Assembly: GCA_016215705.1 (NCBI GenBank)
Contig: JACRIR010000047.1
Coordinates: 1-44,863, forward strand
Direction: 5' to 3'
DNA from: Candidatus Poribacteria bacterium
Lineage (GTDB): Bacteria; Abyssobacteria; SURF-5
DNA length: 44,863 nt
The translations under genes and the position numbers were made by a program. Shown here piece by piece: positions 23,299 through 31,843 of the stretch (within the stretch, counting starts at the first letter, position 1; each line of letters opens with the position of its first letter). Below the pieces are notes generated by a model. That model saw only the letters and a list, made by a program, of their open reading frames with translations. It made no database searches and had not been told where the DNA came from.

Positions 23299-26200
23299 AT
23301 GAGCCGATGGCGACGTTGCTCTCACGCGGCTGCATTGCTTTCTCTGGTCATTCTCTTGAACTTACTCGGAACCAGCGTTTACGCCGCCGGGGAGGAAATG
23401 GCAAGACGATGCGTTATTTGCCATATAACGCGGAGCCCTGCGCTTGAGGCGGGAGAACAAACACTGTATGTGCCGTCGGGACTCGAGCGTGAAGAGGGCG
23501 CCGACAGCATGTGCTATAGCTGTCATAATGGCTCCGTCTTGGATTCCAGGGAGAAAGTGTGGACGGGTCACCAGCATCCCACCGGGATGACGCCCGGCCC
23601 GCGCGTCCGAATCCCGGAGGATTTTCCTCTCACAAAGAAGAATCAGGTTTTCTGCGGGACGTGCCACTCACCCCATGCGCCTGCCTCTAGGATGGACGGA
23701 CGAACTGTCTCAAACCTCAGGGCGACGGATAGGACGAAGGATTTCTGCCTTGAATGCCATACGGCCATGAGAGAAGGAGCCCATTTCACAGGAAAGATGA
23801 GCAGATCGGTTCCGGCAACGATCAATTCTTCCGGTGGAGGCGCCGGAACGGACAAGAAGAACCCGACGTGTCGCACGTGCCACCTCTCGCACGGCTCTCG
23901 TGAAAAGGAGTTGCTCGTTCAGTCGAAAGAAAACCTCTGCGAAGATTGTCATGGCAATAATCCCAGCCGGCCGGGACGCGGCCCCGGCACGGGAAGCCAC
24001 CCTGTTCGGACTAAAGCGCCCGAAAAACTTCTGCGCGAGACGTGGCCCGGCGGAAAGCAGATTGTTCTGGGAAGAAACGCTGAGATCATTTGCCTTACAT
24101 GTCATTCCATCCACGATGCCGAAGGCGATCATGCCCAGTTGGCTGTCAAGAACAACGCCGGCGAAATCTGCCTCCCCTGTCACGCCGGATACCGGGGGAC
24201 CGGCTCAAAAAAACAAAATAACGGCAACCACCCATCTGTCGAGCAAAAAGAATCAGCCAAAGCCGCCAAAAACGGTTGTAACCTGTGCCACCGGGCGCAT
24301 AACGGCGCGGGCACGCGCCCGGCGCCACAAGGGACATCCAGCCTCCTTTCCGCTCCCGTGAAAAACTCGGAACTGTGCTCGCCATGCCACACGGACTTCG
24401 TCGCCGGCGGAGTCGCCAATGCGCGAACAATGGGCACACATCCCGTCGGCGTTGCGAGTCAATCGAGCGGGGCCGCCCTTTCTCAAACTGAAACCGTGCC
24501 GGATGGAGAGAGCTTGACCTGCATAACCTGCCATCGCTCTCATGGAACGGAACCGGGCTGGAGCAGCCTTCGAGACCATCGGTCTTCTTCTTGTCTGCCC
24601 TGTCATCCGGCTCAAAACTCCTTGGACAACCAACGCAGCGCGCCGGGAAACCACCCGGTTTTTGTAAAGCCGGTCACAGCTTCGATCCCTGCCGAGTTCA
24701 TTTCTTCCGGGGGAGAGGCGGGCGAATATGGAGAATTGGTTTGCAGAACGTGCCACGGAGTGCACAATGCGGTGAAAGGGACGCCGCTTCTTCTGGAACC
24801 CTCAACTCAAAAAGACTTCTGCGACAAATGCCACGCCGCCGAAAAACAAGTCCTGGGAACCAAGCACGACATCAGCGCCTCCTCTCCCGAATCGGCCGAC
24901 AAGGATTCTCGATTGGCTTCTGAAACCGGTCCGTGCGGCGCCTGTCATAGCGCCCATGGTTGGGCCAGAGACACGGACGGCGGCGATGTGATAAGCGGCA
25001 TATGCCTAAGTTGTCATGGCGCCGGAGGCTCAACGAAAAACGGCCCGGGAGCGCACGGTCATCCTATCGACGTCGGCATGTCGGATTCCGGGAATCCTGC
25101 TAATCTGCCTTTGTTCACTGCCGGGGGCAAGAATATCGCAACGGGGTACGTGACCTGCTCGACTTGCCACGACGTTCATCGAGAGAAACTGCCGCGTGTG
25201 ATCCGCCGAAGCAGTGGATCGTCAGAATTCTTTGAGGGCGCTTTCTTGAGAATGCCCTATCAGGGCTCGAACGCGCTTTGCATGAACTGTCACGCGGAGG
25301 AGGGCGCGATAATAGGAACAGACCACGACCTCTATCAGAGCAAAACAAAAGGCCGTGGCGAAAATGCTCCGTCGGAACACGAGAAAGGTCCATGCGCAAC
25401 ATGCCATTCGCCCCATAAGGGTGTTGGCCCCAAAATGTGGACGAGAGAAACACGGAAAGGGAACGACCTGATTTCTGATCTCTGTTCAAGCTGTCATTCA
25501 AAAGAGAATCCGGGTGCGCGAGAATTGCCGCCACATTTACATCCCGCAAATGCGTCCCTGCCGGCTGACAAAACATTGAAACTGCCCCTCTTCGACGCGC
25601 AGGGCAAAAGGACCCCATTGGGCCAAATAACATGTTCGACATGCCATTCCGTTCATGGGTCGAAACCGCTGGGTGGCGCGTCAACCGTTTCCGGTCCGGC
25701 CTCTGAGAAATTTCTCAGACGGGTAGCATTCACGGACGCAACAACATCTGTTGGGGCCGGCGACGCCCTTTGCGTATATTGCCATGAGGAACAAAGGAAT
25801 GTTTTGGGATCCTCTCACGACAAACGCACCGGAACATGCGGTGGATGCCACTCAGCTCACTCTGACAATCAATCCCTCCTTTGGGCGCTTCCTCTTCCAC
25901 AGGGAGATGATGATCTTATTTCAGCCCTGTGCCGAAGCTGCCACGTCTCAATAGTGGCGGGAAAGGGGCAACAACGGAGCGTGAACGGCCATTCCCTCGG
26001 CGTCCGATTTGCCGGGGAAGATTCGGTTGCGCTTCCCCTGTATAACAAACAGGGCAAGAAGGAGGCGAAGGGTACGCTTACATGCGCAACGTGTCATGAC
26101 GTGCATGGGGGAAGCGCCTCGGCGGATGAGCGAGCGACTACAAAAGCCGGTGAATTCCTGCGTGTCGGGGGCCGGCCCGAAAAGCTTTGCGCACAGTGCC

Positions 26201-26946
26201 ACCCGAACAAAATAACCATCAGCGGAACAATTCATGACTTGACGCTTGCTTCTGCCAAAGCTGAAAGCGGGCCGCCTCAAATGACCGCGGCCCGAGGTGT
26301 GTGCGGCATTTGCCACGCTCCTCACTCTGTTAAAGAGCAAAAAGTTCTGGTGACTTCTGACGAAGTCGCCGGCAGCGAAGACCCTCACGAACGTAGTTGT
26401 CTGAGTTGCCACAAAGAGACTGGCCCGGCAGCCAACAAGATTCCCGAATATCTCTCGCATCCTATGACGCGAATACCCGTCGCCAAAGTCTCGCCAATCC
26501 CGGAAGAAAACGACAAGGAGAAATCCTTTGGCAGCGTTTTGAAGGAGATAATCATTGGACCCGAGAACGAAGTGAAGAAGCGAAACGAACCGATTCGGTA
26601 TGCGGAAGCGCCTATGAAATTCGTCGACAGGCTCAGTTTAAGAAGGGACGCGCCGCCTCTCCTGCCTCTGTACGACGATAAGGGCAAGCCTGGAAACTCG
26701 GGAATTCTTACGTGTCCCAGTTGCCATGATATCCATAACAGCGGAGCGGAAATGAGGCTTGCGATTTTCAAGGAAGGGCCGGAGCGAAGCAAACTGGAGC
26801 ACAGCCTTTTGAGAACAACCTTTGTGGATGAGGCAACACGAATATGCGGCGATTGTCACGGACTGCAAAGACAGTCGCTCTTCTGGGATTTTCATACGGC
26901 GCCACGTGGCTCTCACGAGGGCAAACTGCCGGAAAAACACCCTTGA
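23299..26946 (+). CDS. Giant 30-heme c-type cytochrome
   Basis: About 1215 residues from ATG 23299, which gives a direct signal peptide (MSRWRRCSHAAALLSLVILL, cleavage near VYAAG). An in-frame ATG at 23206 would add 31 residues encoded by an interspersed repeat. I count 30 CXXCH motifs, from CVICH near the mature N-terminus to CGDCH near the C-terminus, about one per 40 residues. The second half is built from repeated modules of LPL[FY]..xGK, TCxTCHDVH, FLR, LCxxCH, HD and PCxxCHSPH followed by DLIS.LCxSCH. Linkers are Lys/Glu/Gly/Ser rich. No lipobox, TM tail or S-layer motif is seen, so it is periplasmic or secreted. It probably acts as a long molecular wire or charge reservoir between membranes (inference). 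Confidence 0.93.
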   Translation: MSRWRRCSHAAALLSLVILLNLLGTSVYAAGEEMARRCVICHITRSPALEAGEQTLYVPSGLEREEGADSMCYSCHNGSVLDSREKVWTGHQHPTGMTPGPRVRIPEDFPLTKKNQVFCGTCHSPHAPASRMDGRTVSNLRATDRTKDFCLECHTAMREGAHFTGKMSRSVPATINSSGGGAGTDKKNPTCRTCHLSHGSREKELLVQSKENLCEDCHGNNPSRPGRGPGTGSHPVRTKAPEKLLRETWPGGKQIVLGRNAEIICLTCHSIHDAEGDHAQLAVKNNAGEICLPCHAGYRGTGSKKQNNGNHPSVEQKESAKAAKNGCNLCHRAHNGAGTRPAPQGTSSLLSAPVKNSELCSPCHTDFVAGGVANARTMGTHPVGVASQSSGAALSQTETVPDGESLTCITCHRSHGTEPGWSSLRDHRSSSCLPCHPAQNSLDNQRSAPGNHPVFVKPVTASIPAEFISSGGEAGEYGELVCRTCHGVHNAVKGTPLLLEPSTQKDFCDKCHAAEKQVLGTKHDISASSPESADKDSRLASETGPCGACHSAHGWARDTDGGDVISGICLSCHGAGGSTKNGPGAHGHPIDVGMSDSGNPANLPLFTAGGKNIATGYVTCSTCHDVHREKLPRVIRRSSGSSEFFEGAFLRMPYQGSNALCMNCHAEEGAIIGTDHDLYQSKTKGRGENAPSEHEKGPCATCHSPHKGVGPKMWTRETRKGNDLISDLCSSCHSKENPGARELPPHLHPANASLPADKTLKLPLFDAQGKRTPLGQITCSTCHSVHGSKPLGGASTVSGPASEKFLRRVAFTDATTSVGAGDALCVYCHEEQRNVLGSSHDKRTGTCGGCHSAHSDNQSLLWALPLPQGDDDLISALCRSCHVSIVAGKGQQRSVNGHSLGVRFAGEDSVALPLYNKQGKKEAKGTLTCATCHDVHGGSASADERATTKAGEFLRVGGRPEKLCAQCHPNKITISGTIHDLTLASAKAESGPPQMTAARGVCGICHAPHSVKEQKVLVTSDEVAGSEDPHERSCLSCHKETGPAANKIPEYLSHPMTRIPVAKVSPIPEENDKEKSFGSVLKEIIIGPENEVKKRNEPIRYAEAPMKFVDRLSLRRDAPPLLPLYDDKGKPGNSGILTCPSCHDIHNSGAEMRLAIFKEGPERSKLEHSLLRTTFVDEATRICGDCHGLQRQSLFWDFHTAPRGSHEGKLPEKHP

Positions 26947-28066
26947 GAAAAGCGGCGGTTCTCGCAGCCAACGGCAAGAATTGAGTTGCAGCTTCCTCAA
27001 CGAGCGCAAAGTCGCTGAAAACTGCCGGAAGTGCAGGGGCATGAGCTACCGTTCGGCCTATAGTCACCTTTCCGGGTCAATCGGACTCGCAAGAAATCTA
27101 CAAAGACAATTTCCGCACTAGCCCATCTTCCGCAGTTTGAAAAATTAAGTATAAGCATATCAATGAGTTAGCAATTTCAGAGTGCGATTTGAGGCACTAC
27201 ATTTTGCAATATTTTTGGTCTGTTCGGCAGCAAGAAACAAAGGACTTTAACGATCTGAGGATAATCTTCGGGAAAAGCTATAAGGAAGAGCGCAACTCAC
27301 CGCGCACGCTCTTGTTTGGAAACTGTGCCATCAAGGCAAACCGGCATCTCGACAAAGCCATGAAACTCGAGGGATGCCCGCCCAAGTTCTGGACGTCGTT
27401 CTTCTTTTTGACCGGACAGATGCAGAGCCTGCCGGGCAGAATTGCGTTCTATTGCCGGACGGCGGCGTACCTTCTTAAAGTGAGCATGGGGATCGGGCTG
27501 CTTCCCCTGCCGCGGTTTCAGATTTATAAAGACAACCCGGAGTACCAAATAAAGCACTTCAGGCTCACATGACGAGTTTTCTGTCCGGTTCCAGATATTC
27601 TTTACGTCGAAGTATGCATCATCAGGTCTCATGGCTTTAATAACTCAGTTGGTTTTTGAACATCAGGAGCCTTTCGTAGCCTGACAAGCATCAAGCCCGA
27701 TGAACGTTTCACTTTCTCCCATTCCGTACAGTGAACCTTCTGCCCATCCGATCGTCCAAACATCGCTCCTAGAAAGCGAAGAATTCGTTTTCCATTCTTT
27801 ACGGAATGTGACAACATGGTTCGGCACTTCTTTTAAAATCTCGTGCTGTAAATTAGGGCGGTTTCTTGAACGACGCGGCTCAGGATATAGTTCGGTGATG
27901 CGGCAACCTACGGTATCTTCGGCAATTCTCGAGAACCACTAGAGGAAGCGCGACCATTTGACTACCTGCCGCGCAGTCGAACCGATGGAGCGTGGCCCGG
28001 ATCTACCGCATGATTCTGCTTTCCGTTTCGACTCGCTGGACCGCAGGTCTCGCGAGGAGAACGAAT
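26947..28066. other. Gene-poor spacer after the cytochrome island
   Basis: About 1.1 kb separates the 30-heme gene from the tRNA terminator. Apart from the possible gene remnant at 27189-27572 I see no ORF with a ribosome site and coherent composition on either strand. No obvious transcription terminator follows the island, and no tandem repeats are visible. Confidence 0.5.
27189..27572 (+). pseudogene. Possible 5'-truncated remnant, DUF362/Fe-S-like C-terminus
   Basis: A 127-codon frame opens with TTG and no Shine-Dalgarno. Its middle (RTLLFGNCAIKANRHL, then EGCPPKFW) has protein-like composition and recalls the C-terminal segment of DUF362-type proteins, where a strand ending GDCA/GNCA precedes a GCPP turn. 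The end (PRFQIYKDNPEYQIKHF) is also plausible coding sequence, followed by a stop at 27570. The expected upstream domain is missing. I regard it as the decayed 3' end of a gene rather than an intact one; the family link is a weak visual resemblance. Confidence 0.3.
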
Positions 28067-28098
28067 AAGGCCACTCAGGTATCTTCCCAAGTGGCCTT
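28067..28098 (-). terminator. Hairpin terminator of the tRNA-Ala gene
   Basis: A perfect 9-bp inverted repeat (AAGGCCACT at 28067-28075 and AGTGGCCTT at 28090-28098) encloses a 14-nt loop. Read on the - strand it lies about 20 nt after the tRNA 3' end and is followed by ATTCGTT, a modest T-rich tail. This is the position expected for a factor-independent terminator. Confidence 0.6.
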
Positions 28099-28118
28099 CT
28101 CTCGATCACTTATGTAAG

Positions 28119-28191
28119 TGGAGATGAAGGGAATCGAACCCTCGGCCTTTTGACTGCCAGTCAAACGCTCTCCCAACTGAGCTACATCCCC
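28119..28191 (-). tRNA. tRNA-Ala (anticodon GGC)
   Basis: On the - strand the 73-nt sequence folds as a full cloverleaf. The acceptor stem is GGGGATG/CATCTCC with discriminator A; the D arm includes AGCTCAGTTGGGAGAGC; the anticodon stem is TTTGA/TCAAA around loop CTGGCAG; and the T arm has GGTTCGATTCC. The anticodon is GGC, reading GCC alanine codons. The acceptor stem has the G3-U70 wobble pair, the classic alanine identity element, which supports the assignment. The 3' CCA is not encoded and must be added. A terminator hairpin follows downstream. Confidence 0.95.
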
Positions 28192-28649
28192 ATCACGAAC
28201 GAAAAACCTCTCTTAGTTCCTGCGAGTCCTATTATAAGGGTGCGATACCGCCTTGTCAAGAAACAGAATGAATCAATGAATCCTTTAACTGCAAAGGCGC
28301 AAGAAAGTCGAGTCCGCAGGTTGCGCGGCGTGGCCGGAGTTCGTCAACCGGTTTCTCTTATTCCTCCTATTCGCCTTTTGCCCTTTTCCCCCGATTTTTT
28401 GTGCATTTTCCCCTTTCGCCTGTTTTTCGTTCTCGACGCTCTCGGTGGCAAACAGGAGTCGGCTGGAAGAATCTTCCGCGCGGCCCCTCCTTTCGGCACA
28501 ATCTGCCGGGTTCAAGTCCATAGCATGTTTCGTTTCGGACATCCGGCGATGAGCATAAAGCCAGCAAACTCAGCGAGTTATATCTTTTTCAGGATTGGCG
28601 ACCCAGTTGGCGCGAAAATTGACCTTGAATTCGGACAGAGGCAAATCGA
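28192..28649. other. Non-coding spacer with pyrimidine-rich tract
   Basis: Between the tRNA and the small ORFs I see no convincing gene. Positions 28351-28430 are strongly C/T rich on the + strand (elements such as CGCCTTTTGCCC and CCCCTTTCGCC). This composition recurs at 31977-32068 and 42940-43003 and, as purines, at 34659-34760. It is probably a repeat-derived tract. A 34-codon frame at 28549-28653 overlaps the next ORF by ATGA but lacks a ribosome site. Confidence 0.45.
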
Positions 28650-28769
28650 ATGACAGAAAATCTCAGAAAACAGGACGCGGGAAAGAAAGAACCACTGAGT
28701 ACGTGCGGAAAGGCCGAACCTGTCCGGCCGCCGGTTGAAGTTCCGGCAAGAGAGGAGCGCCAATGGTAG
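28650..28769 (+). CDS. Possible 39-aa charged microprotein
   Basis: ATG 28650 opens 39 codons ending in TAG at 28769, with AGAGG about 10 nt upstream. The product is charged and Pro/Glu/Lys/Arg rich (KQDAGKKEPL, PPVEVPAREER) with one Cys. Its 3' end overlaps the start of the zinc-ribbon gene by 7 nt and actually contains that gene's Shine-Dalgarno. It might therefore be a leader peptide coupled to the next gene, or merely a chance frame. No family is recognised. Confidence 0.3.
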   Translation: MTENLRKQDAGKKEPLSTCGKAEPVRPPVEVPAREERQW

Positions 28770-28918
28770 TTCAATGCTGCGTGTGCCTGAAAGTCCGTCA
28801 GGGTGGAAAATGGGTGGCCGTGACAAAGCCACAAGATGTCATGAGGCATGCCTCACATACTTACTGCCCGCGCTGTCTGAAGGTTTCGTTCAAGTCGCTC
28901 AAGAAATGCCACGCATAA
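28763..28918 (+). CDS. Zinc-ribbon microprotein (51 aa)
   Basis: ATG 28763 has an AGAGGAG Shine-Dalgarno 5-11 nt upstream and opens 51 codons to TAA at 28918. The product reads MVVQCCVCLKVRQGGKWV, a short linker, then SHTYCPRCLKVSFKSL. Two CxxC knuckles (Cys5/Cys8 and CPRC near residues 35-38) separated by about 26 residues, with a preceding His, make a small zinc ribbon. Similar pairs (CxxCKKIR...W and SHxxCPxC) occur as C-terminal or stand-alone modules next to signalling proteins in Proteobacteria. The gene is convergent with dacB (21-nt gap). Function is unknown; a regulatory or protein-binding role is likely. Confidence 0.6.
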   Translation: MVVQCCVCLKVRQGGKWVAVTKPQDVMRHASHTYCPRCLKVSFKSLKKCHA

Positions 28919-28939
28919 AAAAGGAGGCGAAAGGCTTTT

Positions 28940-30553
28940 CTAGTAATTCACCAACTCCTTGCAGATCTTGTTTCTGATTTGCTTTATCCTGAATTGATCT
29001 CCCTTGAAATCGTTCGCGATAATCGAGAAGGCCAACCGCTCAGTTTTTCCATCAGCGTAACCCGACAGCGAAATAGCATTCTTCAATGATCCCGTTTTCG
29101 CAAGTATGCTTCCGTGCGGCACGACGGGCGCAAGTGATCGCACGGTTCTGTCGGTTCCCACAATTGCAAGCGATTCCCTGAATGGCTCGCTCCACGCGCT
29201 CGTATCCATGAACCTCAGCAATTGTACGAATGAGTGGGCGCTCGCGCGATTCTGTGTCGAAAGACCGGAGCCGTCGCAGATGATGACAGAATCGCGATCG
29301 ATGTTGGCCGCACCCACGAAGTTTTCGACCGCGCTTGCGCCACCCTCGAAAGTCGGTCCGAATCTGCTCTGGTAGCCGACTTGTTTGAGAATAAGTTCCG
29401 CATGCAGGTTCTGGCTGCGTTTGTTGACCACTTTGATCATCTCGGAAAGAGGAAGAGACTCATACTCATACACAGGGAGAGCGCCCCTCGGGACGGCTGA
29501 TTTATGGCTCGCGTCGAGAGCCCGCGCCTTTCCGGAAACTTTTATACCCGACCGCGCGAGGGTTTCTTTGAATACCGTGGCCGCATAGAGGCTGGGCGAC
29601 TCAACCGGGAAGAACAGAACCTCGGCCTTTTTCCTCGACCATATTTTTCCCGAGACGACCACTGCCGACCCGTCGCCTCCGGGCGAAATCCAAACCGAAC
29701 CATTCTTGCTGCTTGTCGTTGATGCGTTGTTTATTACGCGCGGATACGAAGTCCACGGCGCCTGGCTGATTCTGGCTTTCTGCCCCGGTTTGCTCGGTGA
29801 AACGCACAAATCCGTGCAGTTGTCGTTGAATGAGAGCGCGCTCACGCGCGCAGCGTACCATTTCCGTGAGTGTTCGGGCGACCACGGCCCATAGTATTGG
29901 GCATCGAAATAGCTGTCGTCACCGATGACATCTCCCTGCACTTGCCGCAAGCCGAGCGATTTGAGCGACGCGGCGGCCTGCTCGAAAATAGTCGTAGGTT
30001 TGTCGGTGAAACGTCCGGATATGTTGGGATCGCCCCGGCCATAGACAATCAGGTTGCCCTTGAGCACGCCCTCCGCGCTGACCGGGCCGTCGTAATAGAA
30101 TGAAGTCCTTGTGGTAAAGCCAGGGCCAAGGTAATATAGGGCCGCAGCCGTCGTGAACAGCTTGATATTGGAAGCGGGTATCATGAGTTGGTGGGGGTTT
30201 TTCTGGTAGAGCGTATCGCCGGTATCAAGCGAAACGACCTCGACCGCCCACTTGGTCTTATCTCCCCGGGCCTGGGCCAGAATGGAATCGATTCGGCGGG
30301 CCAATGCCTCTTTCTTGGAGAGACTCTCGGCCGGCGCCACAGATGAGAGGGCAAGGACTAGGAATAAAGACAATATACCGAAAGGGAATCTGTTCTGTAA
30401 TTGGGCATCTAGGCCTCGCCTCTGTAGGCGCGGATTTACTCGCATTGTTTTTCCAGACTGTTTTCGCAGTGCATATGCGAATGAATTCGCGCCTACATAG
30501 TTGCGGGACAGGTTCTTATTGGATGCTTTCACAAATAATTCCTTCTTGCTCAT
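28940..30553 (-). CDS. dacB: D-alanyl-D-alanine carboxypeptidase/endopeptidase (PBP4, peptidase S13)
   Basis: The start at 30553 forms an ATGA overlap with the mrfB-like stop and has an AGGA ribosome site, giving 537 residues. ATG 30445 (501 residues) is the alternative. All three S13 motifs are present: SNIK at residues 128-131 (catalytic Ser and Lys), SQN in VNKRSQNLHAEL, and KTG in LAKTGSLKNA. A hydrophobic signal segment (FPFGILSLFLVLALSS) lies at about residues 56-71. The enzyme trims or cleaves peptidoglycan peptides in the periplasm. Oddly, about 25 residues before the signal are encoded by an inverted-repeat element (30423-30497), which suggests insertion at the N-terminus. Whether the long start or the repeat-internal start is used is uncertain. 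Confidence 0.92.
   Translation of the reverse strand: MSKKELFVKASNKNLSRNYVGANSFAYALRKQSGKTMRVNPRLQRRGLDAQLQNRFPFGILSLFLVLALSSVAPAESLSKKEALARRIDSILAQARGDKTKWAVEVVSLDTGDTLYQKNPHQLMIPASNIKLFTTAAALYYLGPGFTTRTSFYYDGPVSAEGVLKGNLIVYGRGDPNISGRFTDKPTTIFEQAAASLKSLGLRQVQGDVIGDDSYFDAQYYGPWSPEHSRKWYAARVSALSFNDNCTDLCVSPSKPGQKARISQAPWTSYPRVINNASTTSSKNGSVWISPGGDGSAVVVSGKIWSRKKAEVLFFPVESPSLYAATVFKETLARSGIKVSGKARALDASHKSAVPRGALPVYEYESLPLSEMIKVVNKRSQNLHAELILKQVGYQSRFGPTFEGGASAVENFVGAANIDRDSVIICDGSGLSTQNRASAHSFVQLLRFMDTSAWSEPFRESLAIVGTDRTVRSLAPVVPHGSILAKTGSLKNAISLSGYADGKTERLAFSIIANDFKGDQFRIKQIRNKICKELVNY
30423..30497. repeat. REPIN-like inverted-repeat element inside the dacB 5' end
   Basis: Two 22-nt arms, TGTAGGCGCG... 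at 30423-30444 and its near reverse complement at 30476-30497, match at 19 of 22 positions and flank a 31-nt centre. The arm sequence belongs to the same family as the palindromes at 31844-31891 and 43853-43875 (core GCGAATKAATTCGC). The element is translated in frame as part of the dacB N-terminal extension. Confidence 0.75.
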
Positions 30554-31758
30554 GCTTTCCTGCTCCGGATTTTTTTCTCGATTCTTTTCAGTCTGTACTC
30601 GAAATTCCCAAAATGTCTCGTCAGGTCTGCGCCTCCAATCACCTCCTTTACCTCCAGCATAGCTATCGCGCGGCGGCAAACCTCGCGTGCGGAAACCAGA
30701 TCGCGCCGCCGATGTTCGTAGAATTTCGCGAGCTCTTCGAGCGCGAAGAGCGCGTCTGCGCCATTACCCGCAGCCGAGCTTTCGTTCCAGAGCTCGACGG
30801 CGTTTTCCCATTCGCCCGTTTTCTTGTGCGTGAGCGACAACGATTTCATGCATTGGCGCCTCACATGCTCAGGCGCTCCGACAACCATCGCCCTCTCAAA
30901 ACAGCGGGCGGCTTCCTCCATTCGATAGTGTAGAGCAAACAGTGTGCCAAGTCCATACCAGTCTGCCCCGTGAGTGAACGCAGCCTCATGAGGCGAATCG
31001 AGTGCTGCCAGAACCACATGGCCTATGCACGCGAGCGAGAGGATATCCAGCCTGTTGTGGTGCAAAATGGGCTCCAGCAAATCCCGGTCTCCGCTCCGAA
31101 GATACACGAAAAAGGTCTCCGGTATCAACCAACTTTCAATATCGTTATCGCGAGTGTAGCCAAGCACATGTTCTTCGACCGATTTGAGACTGCAATCAGC
31201 CAGCCGGTGTTTCCAGACGCGTCGCGCCGGATGCAGCAGGTCCAGGTGCGGCAAGCTGCTCAGGTTTTTCCGCAGCCCATTGAGAAGAAGACGCGAGTCG
31301 AGTATCGGGATATCGAACGAGCGCCCGTTATAGCTCGCAATTGTGTCGAACGTCCCCAGTCGTTCGCAGACGCGGCCCAGCATGTCCGGCTCTGTTGGGA
31401 AATCGTTCATCAGAAACTGCTCGACAACAAACCCTTTGGCTGAGTTGTATCCAAGCCCTACCAGGAATGCGCATACACCGCTTCCGCCCGAGAGGCCGGT
31501 TGTCTCGGTGTCAATGAAGGCGATGCGTCCAAAGTCTGTGGTCTCTCCTGCATTGTCTCGAACCAGCATTTGCGGGGCGTTCCGGAAAACGCCGCCAAAT
31601 GAATCCAACTCGAAAATCCCGTGGCGTCGATGCGAAGGGAATACTGTCACGATGTGCTCGCACTCAGCGCGGGAAGTGGTCACGGCGATTTCTCGTGGTG
31701 GCGTTGCATCAAACTTTGATGCCACAAAATATCTGTCGAGCTGATCTCTGATGTTCAT
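30550..31758 (-). CDS. mrfB: MrfB/YprB-like DnaQ-fold 3'-5' exonuclease
   Basis: 402 residues, close to B. subtilis MrfB/YprB (about 410). A DEDD-type RNase H-like nuclease core is visible: FIDTETTGL (first Asp and Glu), SYNGRSFDIP (second Asp) and HHNRLDILSL (last Asp, preceded by His). The C-terminal part has helical TPR-like repeats (EEAARCFERAM, WENAVELWNES). In B. subtilis, MrfA helicase and MrfB exonuclease excise mitomycin C-type DNA adducts independently of UvrABC. The helicase homolog lies just upstream here, which supports the same pairing. The gene ends with a 4-nt overlap with dacB. The gap to the helicase gene (31759-32009) is filled with palindromic repeats, so co-transcription with mrfA is likely but not tightly coupled. 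Confidence 0.88.
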   Translation of the reverse strand: MNIRDQLDRYFVASKFDATPPREIAVTTSRAECEHIVTVFPSHRRHGIFELDSFGGVFRNAPQMLVRDNAGETTDFGRIAFIDTETTGLSGGSGVCAFLVGLGYNSAKGFVVEQFLMNDFPTEPDMLGRVCERLGTFDTIASYNGRSFDIPILDSRLLLNGLRKNLSSLPHLDLLHPARRVWKHRLADCSLKSVEEHVLGYTRDNDIESWLIPETFFVYLRSGDRDLLEPILHHNRLDILSLACIGHVVLAALDSPHEAAFTHGADWYGLGTLFALHYRMEEAARCFERAMVVGAPEHVRRQCMKSLSLTHKKTGEWENAVELWNESSAAGNGADALFALEELAKFYEHRRRDLVSAREVCRRAIAMLEVKEVIGGADLTRHFGNFEYRLKRIEKKIRSRKA

Positions 31759-31778
31759 GGTGTCGCGGTTCTCAATCT

Positions 31779-31812
31779 AAATCCCCCCTGCCCCCTTTGC
31801 AAAGGGGGGATT
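31779..31812. repeat. Palindromic repeat, CCCCCTTTGCAAAGGGGG family
   Basis: The perfect 18-nt palindrome CCCCCTTTGCAAAGGGGG lies at 31791-31808 and is preceded by AAATCCCCCCTG. A second copy in the opposite orientation is at 42664-42693. Such elements are common intergenic repeats. It lies between the mrfA and mrfB genes and could form a stable hairpin in their mRNA. Confidence 0.75.
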
Positions 31813-31843
31813 CTTTCTGAACCCAGCGCCTTGCACAAGAATC

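Noticed and set aside
27580-28060. Short ORFs on both strands in the spacer before the tRNA
   Set aside because: No ribosome sites, no motifs, and no composition difference from surrounding non-coding DNA.
28150-28653. 167-codon + strand frame starting inside the tRNA
   Set aside because: Its first part runs through the tRNA-Ala gene and the pyrimidine tract; only the last 34 codons could be coding, and they lack a ribosome site.
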